From Saccharothrix sp. NRRL B-16314 (GTDB lineage Bacteria > Actinomycetota > Actinomycetes > Mycobacteriales > Pseudonocardiaceae): a DNA stretch of 64,000 nucleotides. Of the stretch, positions 44,228-52,498 are shown piece by piece; the stretch's first letter is position 1, and each line of letters begins with the position of its first letter. Both the position numbers and the translations under genes were made by a program. The notes below the pieces were generated by a model, which saw nothing but the letters and a program-made list of their open reading frames with translations, was not told where the DNA came from and searched no databases. The stretch lies in assembly GCF_000716595.1 (NCBI RefSeq), contig NZ_JNXC01000002.1:186001-250000 (forward strand). Reading direction: 5' to 3'.

Positions 44228-44719
44228 ATGGCAGCGGTGGACCTGGTGCAGCGACTTGCCGAACTGGAACAGCGCGTGGCCGCTCTGGAGGGCGACGAGC
44301 GGGACACGGTCGTGCTGCCCGAACCCGACGCGGAGGACGGCGGCGGCGCGTTCGGCTACGGCGGCCGGGTGGCGCTCGGCGACGGGCGGGTCACGTGGCG
44401 GATCGACGTGACACCGGAGCACGCGCTGTCGTTGGCGGACCGGCCCCGGATCGAGGTGCTGTCCGCGTTGGCGCACCCCGTTCGGGTGGAGATCGTCCGC
44501 ACGCTGCTCGCGCACGGCGGCCGGCCCGCGACGGCGTTGCAGGAGTCGGCCGGGCTCGGCTCCACCGGGCAGCTGTACCACCACCTGAAGGCGTTGACGG
44601 CCGCCGGCGTGGTGGAGCAGGACAAGCGCGGGAGCTACCGGCTGCGCACCGCGGCCACGATCCCCGTGCTCGTCCTGCTCACCGCCGCGTCGGACGTGGC
44701 CGGTCAGCTGCGCAGCTGA
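44228..44719 (+). CDS. ArsR-like winged-helix transcriptional regulator
   Basis: This 163-aa regulator has an N-terminal heptad helix (LVQRLAELEQRVAALEGDE) that should dimerise, a short strand-rich linker, and an ArsR-type winged helix (ALAHPVRVEIVRTLLAHGG; LGSTGQLYHHLKALTAAGVVEQ). No metal-binding Cys is present. It lies 1 bp after the beta-lactamase-like gene and probably shares its promoter, so it could bind the TCCGTAATTACGGA site, but this is inference. Its 3' end overlaps the convergent LLM gene by 16 bp. Confidence 0.85.
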   Translation: MAAVDLVQRLAELEQRVAALEGDERDTVVLPEPDAEDGGGAFGYGGRVALGDGRVTWRIDVTPEHALSLADRPRIEVLSALAHPVRVEIVRTLLAHGGRPATALQESAGLGSTGQLYHHLKALTAAGVVEQDKRGSYRLRTAATIPVLVLLTAASDVAGQLRS

Positions 44720-45636
44720 GGCGCGATCTCGGCCGCGACGAACTCCACGTGGTCCAGGTCGGCCAGGTCGAGGACCTGGAGGTAGACCCGGGTGATGCCG
44801 GTCTTCTCGCGCCACGTGCCGAGCCGGTCCACCACTTCCGCGGGCGTGCCCGTGAGGCCGTCGCGACGGAGTTCGTCCAGCTTGCGGCCCATGGCGGCGG
44901 CCCGGCGGGCGACCTCGGCGTCGTCCCGGCCGGCGCAGACCACGAGCACCGCGGAGCGGGTGATCCCCGCCGGGTCGCGGCCGATGTCCGCGCACGCCGC
45001 GTCGACCCGGGCGAGCAGGTCGACGGCGGTCTCCACGTCCACGAACGGCAGGTTGAACTCGTCCGCGAACTTCGCCGCGAGCACCGGGGTGCGCTTGCGC
45101 CCCTTGCCGCCGACGAGCACCGGGATGTCGTGCGCGGGCTTGGGCAGCGCGGGCGAGTTCGCCAGCCGGTAGTAGCGGCCCTCGAAGTCGTAGGTCTCGC
45201 CGACCGGGGTGCCCCACAGGCCGGTGACGATCTCCAGCTGCTCGGCGTACCGCTCGAAGCGCTCGACGGTGGCCGGGAAGGGCAGGCCGTAGGCGTTGTG
45301 CTCGGCCTCGAACCAGCCCGCGCCGAGGCCGAACTCGACCCGTCCGCCGGACATCTGGTCCACCTGCGCCACGCTGATGGCCAGCGGGCCGGGGTGGCGG
45401 AACGTCGCGGCGGTCATCAGCGTGCCGAGCCGGATGGTCCCGGTGTCGCGGGCCAGGCCGGCGAGGGTGATCCAGGCGTCGGTCGGCCCGGGGAGACCGG
45501 TGACGTCACCCATCTTGAGGTAGTGGTCGGAGCGGAAGAACGCGCCGTAACCCGCGGCCTCGGCGGTGCGCGCCACCGCCAGCAGGTCGTCGTAGGAGGC
45601 CCCTTGCTGGGGCTCGGTGAAGATGCGGAGTTCCAC
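44704..45636 (-). CDS. LLM-class F420-dependent oxidoreductase
   Basis: The 310-aa luciferase-like protein has the F420-dependent pattern: LRIFTEPQQGASYDDLLAVARTAEAAGYGAFFRSDHY, LGTLMTAATFRHP, GRVEFGLGAGWFEAEHNAYG, and C-terminal LTGTPAEVVDRL. It probably transfers hydride between F420 and an unknown substrate. GTG 45636 begins the first barrel strand. Continuation of the open frame upstream crosses the TetR gene and is not coding. It is downstream of tetR in the same direction (59-bp gap). Confidence 0.9.
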   Translation of the reverse strand: MELRIFTEPQQGASYDDLLAVARTAEAAGYGAFFRSDHYLKMGDVTGLPGPTDAWITLAGLARDTGTIRLGTLMTAATFRHPGPLAISVAQVDQMSGGRVEFGLGAGWFEAEHNAYGLPFPATVERFERYAEQLEIVTGLWGTPVGETYDFEGRYYRLANSPALPKPAHDIPVLVGGKGRKRTPVLAAKFADEFNLPFVDVETAVDLLARVDAACADIGRDPAGITRSAVLVVCAGRDDAEVARRAAAMGRKLDELRRDGLTGTPAEVVDRLGTWREKTGITRVYLQVLDLADLDHVEFVAAEIAPQLRS

Positions 45637-45695
45637 CGCGCTCACGCTAGTGGTGCGTGCGGTGGCGTCGCGATCCGAACGTCCGGCGCCCTCAC

Positions 45696-46355
45696 CTACC
45701 GGCGGCGCGAACGGGACCGCTTCTCCTCCGGGGGCTCGGCGGCCGGGACGTCGCGCACGCGCAGGCCCTCGACCACCCGGATGATGGTGCGTTCCACCTC
45801 GGCGCTGGCCTTGCGCGGGTCGGACGCGCCGGCGATGGTGCTCGCGCCCGCCGACAGCGCGCCGAACAGGAGCCTGGTCATCGTCTCCACGGGCAGCTGC
45901 TCCAGCTCGCCGGACGTGACCAACACCTCGATCGTGGTGCGCAGGAGGCCGTAGCTGAAGTGCTCCTCGGCCTCGCGCCAGCGTTCCCAGCCCATCACCA
46001 CCGGCGCCTCGTGGATCACGATCCGCTGGTAGGCGGGCTCCAGGCAGACCCGGACGTACGCGCGCAGGCCCGCCATCGCGGTCTCCCACGGGTCGCCGGG
46101 TGCGCTGACGATCTCGCCGAGCTTGCGCATGAACGTGTTCTCGACCGAGTCGAACGCGGCCTCGAACAGCGCCTGCTTGCCGCTGAAGTGGTGGTAGAGC
46201 GCGCCCTTGGTGAGCCGTGCCCGCTTGGCCACCTCGTCCAGCGAGGTGCCCGCGTACCCCCGTTTGGTGAACAGCTCGACGGCACTGTCCACGAGGGCCT
46301 GCCTCGTCGACTCCGAGTAGTCCAACCGCCTCGACCGCACTGTCACCACGTTCAC
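45696..46355 (-). CDS. TetR-family transcriptional regulator
   Basis: This 219-aa repressor has a TetR helix-turn-helix near the N-terminus (TRQALVDSAVELFTKRGYAGTSLDEVAKRARLTKGALYHHFSGKQAL is the region, residues about 14-60). An all-helical ligand domain follows, with an Arg/Lys-rich tail (EEKRSRSRRR). GTG 46355 is chosen because earlier starts would run through the operator palindromes. Several CATACCGNCGGTATG-type palindromes lie directly upstream, so it is probably autoregulated and controls the divergent 46471 gene; co-directional LLM may be in its operon. Confidence 0.9.
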   Translation of the reverse strand: MNVVTVRSRRLDYSESTRQALVDSAVELFTKRGYAGTSLDEVAKRARLTKGALYHHFSGKQALFEAAFDSVENTFMRKLGEIVSAPGDPWETAMAGLRAYVRVCLEPAYQRIVIHEAPVVMGWERWREAEEHFSYGLLRTTIEVLVTSGELEQLPVETMTRLLFGALSAGASTIAGASDPRKASAEVERTIIRVVEGLRVRDVPAAEPPEEKRSRSRRR

Positions 46356-46365
46356 AACCGTACGA

Positions 46366-46440
46366 CATACCGACGGTACGTACCCGTGGTATGTTCGCCT
46401 CATCGGCCATACCGACGGTATGCCACAGACCTGAGGTATG
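46366..46440. promoter_or_regulatory. TetR operator cluster
   Basis: Site 1 is CATACCGACGGTACG (46366-46380), site 2 is CGTACCCGTGGTATG (46379-46393), site 3 is the perfect palindrome CATACCGACGGTATG (46408-46422), and a half-site GAGGTATG ends at 46440. Sites 1 and 3 have a 42-bp centre-to-centre spacing, four helical turns. Confidence 0.85.
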
Positions 46441-46470
46441 AGGCCGGTCACCACGAGAGGAGGCGTGATC

Positions 46471-46929
46471 ATGGGTTGGACCGATTTCTACCGACGTCGT
46501 GACGCTCTGGACGCCGTGCTCCGCACCGCGGCGGGGGACCCCGCGGCGCCCCTGACGTTCGACCGGGACCTGTTCGCCACCCAGGACGACCTGCTCCTCG
46601 CCCTGCACCACCGCTGGATGCAGCAGCTCACCGGGCGGCTGGGCACGGCGCTGGAGGACAGCGACGACCGCGTCGAGACCGTCACGCGCACGTGGCGCGT
46701 GCTGGCCGCCGAGCAGCCGGTGCTGCGCGCGGTGCTCGACGCGCACCTGACGGCCACCGAGGCGGTCGAGCGCGAACAGCGCCTGCTCGCGCTGACGGCG
46801 GGACTGGCGGAGCTGTCCGAGCCGAGCGCGGAGATCACCCGCGTCGGCGCGGCGTTCGCGAGCCTGATCCGCAGCGCCCCGGCCACCGTCGTGCCGGGCA
46901 GGCACCGCCGGCTCGCCAAGAGCGCCTGA
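46471..46929 (+). CDS. Hypothetical helical protein divergent from tetR
   Basis: This 152-aa all-helical protein (WTDFYRRRDALDAVLRTAAGD; QLTGRLGTALEDSDDRVETVTRTW; AEITRVGAAFASLIRSAP) has no domain I recognise. Its regular amphipathic helices suggest a small soluble bundle. ATG 46471 has GAGGAGG about 8 nt upstream; ATG 46438 would start inside operator site 4. It lies behind the TetR operator cluster, so it is probably a TetR-controlled gene. Confidence 0.75.
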   Translation: MGWTDFYRRRDALDAVLRTAAGDPAAPLTFDRDLFATQDDLLLALHHRWMQQLTGRLGTALEDSDDRVETVTRTWRVLAAEQPVLRAVLDAHLTATEAVEREQRLLALTAGLAELSEPSAEITRVGAAFASLIRSAPATVVPGRHRRLAKSA

Positions 46930-46948
46930 TCGCCTGTAGGTATTAGGC

Positions 46949-47890
46949 ATGCCGAAATGGACTGCCCGGAAGTGGGATACCTCGGACATCCCCGACCAGA
47001 GCGGGCGAACCGTGCTGGTCACCGGGGCGAACTCGGGCCTCGGCCTGCGCACCGCCGAGGTGCTGGCAGGCCGGGGCGCGCACGTCGTGCTCGCCTGCCG
47101 GTCCGCCGAACGGGGACAGCGCGCGCTGGAGCAGGTGCTGGCCACCGGCGGCAAGGCCGAACTGGTGTCGCTGGACCTGGCCGACCTGTCGTCGGTCCGC
47201 GCGGCGGCGGCGCTGGTGCGGGAACGCACCGGTGACGCGCTGGACGTGCTGGTCAACAACGCCGGCCTGATGGCGGTGCCGCTCGGCCGCACCGCGGACG
47301 GGTTCGAGCGCCAGTTCGGCGTCAACCACCTCGGCCACGCCGCCCTGACGTGGCTGCTGATGCCCGCGCTGCGGACCCGGCCGGGCGCGCGCGTGGTCAC
47401 CGTGTCGAGCCTGGTCCACCAGATGGGCCACCTCGACCTGGCCGACCCGAACTACGAGGTCCGCCGGTACACGGCGTGGGGCGCGTACGGGCAGTCGAAG
47501 TTGGCGAACCTGCTCTTCGCGCGCGAGCTGGACCGGCGCACCCGCGCCGCGGGCGTGGACGTGACGTCCGTCGCGGCCCACCCCGGCGTGTCCGCCACCG
47601 AGCTGAGCGCCAACACGGCCGCGGCCTACCGCAACCCGCTCTACCGGATCGGTCTCAAGATCGGCGACGTGTTCGCGCAGTCCGTCGAGGTCGGCGCGTT
47701 GCCGCAGCTCTACGCGGCGACCTCGCCGAAGGCCGAGCCCGGCGGCTACTACGGGCCGGACGGGTTCCGCGAGACCCGCGGCCACCCGGCGCCGGCGGCG
47801 TCCACCACGGCGGCACGGGACGAGCTCGCGGCGGCCCGGTTGTGGGACCTGACGGCCAAGCTCACGGGCGTGGCGCCCGACCCCTCGTGA
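46949..47890 (+). CDS. Short-chain dehydrogenase/reductase
   Basis: The 313-aa SDR has TGANSGLG at 25-32 for NADP(H), the NNAGLM motif, catalytic Ser in VTVSSLVHQ and YGQSK as the YxxxK pair, followed by HPGVSATEL. The size and sequence resemble WWOX/retinol-dehydrogenase-like SDRs of actinobacteria. It lies 19 bp after the helical protein and may be in the TetR-regulated unit. The substrate is unknown. Confidence 0.9.
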   Translation: MPKWTARKWDTSDIPDQSGRTVLVTGANSGLGLRTAEVLAGRGAHVVLACRSAERGQRALEQVLATGGKAELVSLDLADLSSVRAAAALVRERTGDALDVLVNNAGLMAVPLGRTADGFERQFGVNHLGHAALTWLLMPALRTRPGARVVTVSSLVHQMGHLDLADPNYEVRRYTAWGAYGQSKLANLLFARELDRRTRAAGVDVTSVAAHPGVSATELSANTAAAYRNPLYRIGLKIGDVFAQSVEVGALPQLYAATSPKAEPGGYYGPDGFRETRGHPAPAASTTAARDELAAARLWDLTAKLTGVAPDPS

Positions 47891-47905
47891 CGTAGGGTTG
47901 AAGCC

Positions 47906-48910
47906 GTGACCGTCGTACCTGAAGGTCGGAAGCTGCTGCGGCTGGAAGTCCGCAACAGCCAAACGCCCATCGAGAAGAAGCCCTCGTGGATCAAGACCAA
48001 GGCGAAGATGGGCCCCGAGTACCGGGAGCTCAAGGGCCTGGTCAAACGCGAGGGCCTCCACACGGTGTGCGAAGAGGCCGGTTGTCCCAACATCTACGAG
48101 TGCTGGGAAGACCGGGAGGCCACCTTCCTCATCGGTGGCGAGCAGTGCACCCGTCGCTGCGACTTCTGCCAGATCGACACCGGCAAGCCCGCCGACCTCG
48201 ACCGCGATGAACCGCGTCGGGTGGCGGAGTCGGTGCAGGCCATGGGTCTGCGCTACTCGACCGTGACCGGCGTGGCGCGCGACGACCTGGAGGACGGCGG
48301 CGCGTGGCTCTACGCGGAGACCGTCCGGCAGATCCACGAGCTGAACCCGGGCACCGGCGTCGAGCTGCTGATCCCGGACTTCAACGCGGTGCCCGAGCAG
48401 CTGGACGAGGTGTTCTCGTCCCGGCCCGAGGTGCTGGCGCACAACCTGGAGACGGTGCCGCGCATCTTCAAGCGCATCCGGCCCGCGTTCCGCTACGAGC
48501 GGTCGCTGGAGGTCATCACCGCGGCCCGCGAGGCAGGCCTGGTGACGAAGTCCAACCTGATCCTGGGCATGGGCGAGACGCCGGACGAGGTCACCGAGGC
48601 GCTGAGCGACCTGTACGACGCGGGCTGCGAGATCATCACCATCACGCAGTACCTGCGGCCCTCGCCACGGCACCACCCGGTGGAGCGCTGGGTGAAGCCG
48701 GAGGAGTTCGTGACGCACAAGGAGACCGCCGAGGGCATCGGGTTCTCCGGTGTCATGGCCGGTCCCCTCGTCCGCTCGTCCTACCGCGCCGGGCGGCTGT
48801 ACGCGCAGGCCGTGCAGAAGCGCGGTGACGTGCTGCCCGAGAACCTGGGGCACCTGCTCCAGGCCGGCGGCGCGGCGCAGGAGATCACCTCACTGCTGTC
48901 CGCCCGCTGA
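47906..48910 (+). CDS. lipA: Lipoyl synthase
   Basis: LipA (334 aa) inserts two sulfurs into octanoyl-lipoyl domains. Both 4Fe-4S clusters are evident: the auxiliary cluster in [13 protein letters not shown] and the radical-SAM cluster in [11 protein letters not shown]. The C-terminal RSSYRA Ser ligand of the auxiliary cluster is present. GTG 47906 lies 15 bp after the SDR stop. It completes lipoate synthesis with lipB. The last 21 bp overlap the convergent reductase gene. Confidence 0.96.
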   Translation: MTVVPEGRKLLRLEVRNSQTPIEKKPSWIKTKAKMGPEYRELKGLVKREGLHTVCEEAGCPNIYECWEDREATFLIGGEQCTRRCDFCQIDTGKPADLDRDEPRRVAESVQAMGLRYSTVTGVARDDLEDGGAWLYAETVRQIHELNPGTGVELLIPDFNAVPEQLDEVFSSRPEVLAHNLETVPRIFKRIRPAFRYERSLEVITAAREAGLVTKSNLILGMGETPDEVTEALSDLYDAGCEIITITQYLRPSPRHHPVERWVKPEEFVTHKETAEGIGFSGVMAGPLVRSSYRAGRLYAQAVQKRGDVLPENLGHLLQAGGAAQEITSLLSAR

Positions 48911-49936
48911 AGGTTCGCCGACCACCACGCCGTCCAGCGCCCGGACGTAATCAGCTCCGAACGCGCTGGACGGCGTGTGCGCGCCGGGCGCGGTGTCGCC
49001 GAGTCGTTCGACCGCTTTGACCACCGAGTCCGCGGTGAGGTCGTAGGCGTTCGGGCCGGTGAGCGCGAGCCGGACCCGGTTGCCCTCGTCGTCCCAGACC
49101 TCGCCGAACACCTCGCAGCGGGTCCTGGCCCTGGTGGGCCCGTCCGGTCCGCCGATGCGCTTGGCCACCGCCTTGCCCAGCCGCTGGCCCAGGCCGGTGC
49201 GCAGGAGCGGCGCGGTGAACGGCTGGAGCCTGCTCACCACACCGGGAAGCGTGGTGAAGGTGGTGACGTTCGGGATGCCGGTGGACCGGTAGGCGGTGCT
49301 CACGTCGCCCCACGGGATCGCGCCCACGTCACGGGGCCGGTCGCGGAAGTGGGCGGTGCGGCGACGGTGGCCGAGTGGCACGCCACGGATCTCGCCGTCC
49401 GCGCGGACCCGCCCGCCGCCGCCCGAACCCTCGACGGCCGTCCGGGCGGTACCCGCGCTGGCGCCGCCCTGGACCACGAACGCCAGGTCGAGGTGCGTGG
49501 CCGTGGGCAGCGCCCGGTGCAGCATGGCCGCGACGCAGTCGGTCGGGACGACGTCGAACCCGGCGCCGGGCAGCAGCACCACGCCGGCGTCCTTCGCCGC
49601 CTGGTCCTGCCGAGCCACCGCCTCGAACACGTCGATCTCGCCGGTGATGTCGACGTAGTGCGTCCGCGACGCGAGGCAGGCCGCCACCACCGGCCCCGAG
49701 GTCGCCGAGAACGGACCCGCGCAGTGGGCGACCGCGTTGACGTCCTCCAGCGCCGCGACGACGTCCGCGGGGTTGCCGAGGTCGAAGACCCGGTGTTCCA
49801 GGCCCAGCCGTTCGGCCAGGGCGCGCACCTTCACGGCATCGCGTCCGGCGAGCACCGGCCGCAGCCCGCGCCGGACCGCCAGTTCCGCGACGAGCGTGCC
49901 GGTGAACCCGTTGGCTCCGTAGACCATCCACGTCAT
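48890..49936 (-). CDS. Saccharopine dehydrogenase-like / trans-acting enoyl reductase-type protein
   Basis: The 348-aa Rossmann-fold protein begins [24 protein letters not shown] with a GxxGxxG-type NAD(P) site. [19 protein letters not shown] and THYVDITGE are the family signatures seen in the saccharopine dehydrogenase-like/trans-enoyl reductase group. In mycobacteria relatives act in lipid synthesis, but function here is unknown. ATG 49936 has a weak ribosome site. It is convergent with lipA and overlaps its 3' end. Confidence 0.87.
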   Translation of the reverse strand: MTWMVYGANGFTGTLVAELAVRRGLRPVLAGRDAVKVRALAERLGLEHRVFDLGNPADVVAALEDVNAVAHCAGPFSATSGPVVAACLASRTHYVDITGEIDVFEAVARQDQAAKDAGVVLLPGAGFDVVPTDCVAAMLHRALPTATHLDLAFVVQGGASAGTARTAVEGSGGGGRVRADGEIRGVPLGHRRRTAHFRDRPRDVGAIPWGDVSTAYRSTGIPNVTTFTTLPGVVSRLQPFTAPLLRTGLGQRLGKAVAKRIGGPDGPTRARTRCEVFGEVWDDEGNRVRLALTGPNAYDLTADSVVKAVERLGDTAPGAHTPSSAFGADYVRALDGVVVGEPSAGGQQ

Positions 49937-49960
49937 GCGGTAGAAGCTACTCGTAGGTAG

Positions 49961-50251
49961 CTACGAGGACGACCGCCGCCGCGCCACGATGCTGCCGACG
50001 AGGAGCAGCACGCCCAGCACGGTGACGGGCGCGGCCCACACCAGCCGTTCCACGCGCAGCCGGCCGCAGATCTCGACGAAGGCGGCGCCCTCGGCCTCGA
50101 CGGCGATCTCGTCGAACCCCATCCCCACGCTGTTGCCGCACGCGATCGGAACGCCCGACGGGGAGTCGGTGGCCAGCGGCAGCACCATGATCAGCAACCC
50201 GGCCAGGACGAACGCGGCACCGATCACCGCGGTGACCGCCCTGGGCGACAT
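49961..50251 (-). CDS. Small hypothetical membrane protein
   Basis: This 96-aa protein has an N-terminal helix (AVTAVIGAAFVLAGLLIMVLPL), a roughly 45-residue extracytoplasmic loop with two Cys (IACGNSV, VEICGRL) likely to form a disulfide, and a C-terminal helix (VWAAPVTVLGVLLLVGSIV). It ends RRRSSS. ATG 50251 is chosen because it precedes helix 1; a longer frame to 50320 adds Arg-rich sequence. The function is unknown. Confidence 0.65.
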   Translation of the reverse strand: MSPRAVTAVIGAAFVLAGLLIMVLPLATDSPSGVPIACGNSVGMGFDEIAVEAEGAAFVEICGRLRVERLVWAAPVTVLGVLLLVGSIVARRRSSS

Positions 50252-50787
50252 GCCCAGGAAGTTACGTCGTCCGTACCGCCGGGTATAGGGGGATGCCACC
50301 TGGGGGGACCTGGCCGGCATCCCCTAATGGCCCATCCGGCCCACCGGGGTCGAGCGGACGCCCTGGTGCGCCGAACGGTCCCGGCCCTGCCCGGAGCGAT
50401 CATTCGCACCATTCACCGGACCGACAACCGGCGGTTCCGGCGCTCTCCTCCGGGCCCGCGGACGCCATTCCGGACATTCGACCGGACCGAGGTTACGGCC
50501 CATGCCGGTTTATCACTCGATCGAGTGACAGAGCACTGTGAGCACTTCCACCCGAATCGACCAATCCTCACCGCCTGCGCGCGCGAGCACGCCCGACCCG
50601 CGACATCACCGCACCTCATCGGCCCACACGGGACGCCCGGCCGCTGGGCTCAGGCAGCGGGCCGCTCGCCGAAAGTTCCACTCCGGGCCGACCGCGTCGC
50701 CCATTTGTGGGCCATTGTCGGACCACCCAAGACGAATCCTTCCGAATACGTATCCGCCCTGCGCAACCGAAGGAGTCCCTGGCCGCC
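50252..50787. other. 536-bp non-coding region with hairpin and palindrome
   Basis: No reading frame here has convincing composition or a ribosome site. It contains a GGGGATGCC/GGCATCCCC hairpin (50289-50324), the 16-bp palindrome TCACTCGATCGAGTGA (50513-50528), and ATACGTAT (about 50746-50753). It probably holds the promoter of the following gene and perhaps a lost gene. Confidence 0.5.
50513..50528. promoter_or_regulatory. Perfect 16-bp palindrome, putative operator
   Basis: TCACTCGATCGAGTGA is exactly self-complementary and is flanked by TA and CA. Its size fits a dimeric helix-turn-helix regulator. No regulator gene is adjacent. Confidence 0.55.
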
Positions 50788-51273
50788 GTGAACGCCATCC
50801 ACGACATCGCCGAGCCGACCGCACCTCCGCGCCGGTCCACCGCGATCCGCACGCTGACCGTCGACGACCCGCTGCTTCCCGCCTTGGAACGCAGGCTGGC
50901 GGCGGCACTGGGCGGCAGCACCCCGCCCGGTCCGCTCGACCTCCGCTGGCCCGCCGCCGCAGTCGCGCGGGCCGGGGACACGGTCGCGTTCCGCACCAAC
51001 GACGTCGGCGGCTACGGCCCGGTGCCGCTGAGCCCGGTGCTGGACATCAGGGTGATCACCGCCCGGTTCGCCCGCATCCCCGAGTTCGCGCGGACCGACG
51101 AGCTGAAGCAGGCGCGCCTGATCCCGTGCGCCGACAAGGACCGTGAAGAGCTCCTCACCGCCCCCATCCCGCTGGACCACTGGATCACCTTCGAGACCAC
51201 GATCGACCGGCACAGGTACCGCCTCCGCGAAGGCCGCTGGCAGGAGATCACCCGAGAACGCGGCGCCACCTGA
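50788..51273 (+). CDS. Hypothetical protein
   Basis: This 161-aa soluble protein has a strand-rich middle (GDTVAFRTNDVGGYGPVPLSPVLDIRVITARFARIP) and a C-terminal pair of strands (LDHWITFETTIDRHRYRLREGRWQEI). It has no motif I recognise. Codon third positions are strongly G/C-biased, which supports coding. GTG 50788 has AAGGAG 12 nt upstream, a long spacing; an upstream ATG at 50707 is possible but adds low-quality sequence. It lies alone between the palindrome region and the 53-bp repeat array. Confidence 0.6.
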   Translation: MNAIHDIAEPTAPPRRSTAIRTLTVDDPLLPALERRLAAALGGSTPPGPLDLRWPAAAVARAGDTVAFRTNDVGGYGPVPLSPVLDIRVITARFARIPEFARTDELKQARLIPCADKDREELLTAPIPLDHWITFETTIDRHRYRLREGRWQEITRERGAT

Positions 51274-51800
51274 CCGCCAGTGCGAACCGGTGAGGCCCAC
51301 GAGCACCCAAACCCTCGCCATGCCCTCGCCATGCCTTCGTCATACCGAACCGCCGGGCGAGCCCACGGGCGGAGCCCGGTCCGGAGAACGTGAGGTCATC
51401 CGCAAGATCGACCGGCGAATCTCCCACCGGCCTCCGGCGCCGTGATCCGCCGGTACACCTCTGCGGCCTGTGGCGACCCGTGAAGCAGCGCCCGGCGACG
51501 TGAGGACGAGGGGCCGCGAGCCCCGACGGGGGTCCGGGGGCAGCGCCCGGCAACGCGAAGGCCAGGCGCGCGAGCCCCGACGGGTCCAGGGGCAGCGCCC
51601 GGCAACGCGAAGGCCAGGGGCGCGAGCCCCGGCGGGGGTTCAGGGGCAGTGCCCGGCAACGCGAGGGCCAGGGGTGCGAGCCCCGACGGGGTCCGGGAGC
51701 AACGCCCGGCAACCTGGAGGCCAGGCGCGCGAGCCCCGGCGGGGGTCCGGGGGCGGTGCCAGCCGGGCGAGGTCCGGGGGTTGCACCCCAGGGGACACAG
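51274..51800. other. 527-bp non-coding region holding a tandem repeat array
   Basis: Apart from the 53-bp repeats (51485-51790) I see no gene. Long frames exist on both strands, but their proteins are only Arg/Pro/Gly repeats caused by the DNA repeat. Confidence 0.7.
51485..51790. repeat. Imperfect 53-bp tandem repeat, about five copies
   Basis: The core GCGAGCCCCGRCGGGG recurs at 51516, 51570, 51622, 51676 and 51729 (spacing 54, 52, 54, 53). Between cores lie GTCCGGGGGCAGCGCCCGGC and AACGCGAAGGCCAGG. The unit is not a multiple of three. The array stops just before tRNA-Val. Confidence 0.93.
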
Positions 51801-51872
51801 TGGGCGCGGCAGGATTCGAACCTGCGACCGCTCGGGTGTAAACCGAGTGCTCTTCCGCTGAGCTACGCGCCC
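51801..51872 (-). tRNA. tRNA-Val (TAC anticodon)
   Basis: The 72-nt minus-strand sequence folds as a cloverleaf. Acceptor GGGCGCG pairs with CGCGCCC, with discriminator A; the D-arm is GCTC-AGCGGAA-GAGC; the anticodon arm is CTCGG-TTTACAC-CCGAG with anticodon TAC; the T-arm is GCAGG-TTCGAAT-CCTGC. No CCA is encoded. The gene is single, between the repeat array and ahpE. Confidence 0.97.
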
Positions 51873-51904
51873 CGGAGCGCCGGTGTACCGGCGCCGGGAA
51901 AGTA

Positions 51905-52363
51905 TCAGGCGAGCGCCGCCACGGCCTTCTTCCAAGCCTCCTGGTCACGGGGCTCACCAGGGTCGTTCATCTCGGCGTACCGCACAACGCCCGAAGTGTC
52001 GATCAGGAACGTGCCGCGGTTGGCCAGGCCCGCCTTCTCGTTGAACACGCCGTACGCCTGCGCCACCGCACCGTGCGGCCAGAAGTCCGACAGCAACGGG
52101 AACCGGTAGCCCTGTTCCGAGGCCCACGCCTTCAAGCTGAACGGCGTGTCCACGGACACACCGATGACCTGCACGTTCCCGTCCTCGTACGCGGCCAGTT
52201 CGTCGCGCACCTGGCACAGCTCGCCGGTGCAGGTCCCGCTGAACGCGAACGGGTAGAACACCAGCAGCACGTGCTTCGACCCGCGGAACGAGGAGAGCGT
52301 CACGGGTTGCCTGTTGAAGTCGTTGAGCGTGAAGTCAGGGGCCTCCGCACCGACCGCGACCAT
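51905..52363 (-). CDS. ahpE: Peroxiredoxin (AhpE-type)
   Basis: The 152-aa peroxiredoxin reduces peroxides by a peroxidatic Cys, C45 in the motif FAFSGTCTGELC, the same residue number as in mycobacterial AhpE. A second Cys (C50) lies five residues later. The thioredoxin-fold strands and conserved Arg (ANRGTFLID) are present. ATG 52363 is preferred over the GTG two codons earlier because GGAGG lies 6 nt upstream. It neighbours the DUF3052 gene and aceE, as in the Rv2238c-Rv2241 region. Confidence 0.93.
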   Translation of the reverse strand: MVAVGAEAPDFTLNDFNRQPVTLSSFRGSKHVLLVFYPFAFSGTCTGELCQVRDELAAYEDGNVQVIGVSVDTPFSLKAWASEQGYRFPLLSDFWPHGAVAQAYGVFNEKAGLANRGTFLIDTSGVVRYAEMNDPGEPRDQEAWKKAVAALA

Positions 52364-52498
52364 GCACACCCTCCACCCGAGCGACCCGGAGCAACCCGAA
52401 GAACGGGCTCCACCCGATCGGGGAGCCCGCCATCGAGCCTAGGGCATGGCGGTGCGCGCTTCGACCAGGCGTACGCCCGGCGGTCGGCGCTTCGTCGG

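Noticed and set aside
50538..51146. A 202-codon plus-strand frame overlapping the 50788 gene
   Set aside because: It is out of frame with the better-biased 161-aa gene and gives a His/Arg/Pro-rich product.
51248..51712. Minus-strand frame with repeated RGSRPWPSRCRALPL peptide
   Set aside because: The peptide repeat follows from the 53-bp DNA repeat, whose unit is not a multiple of three; composition and lack of a ribosome site argue against coding.
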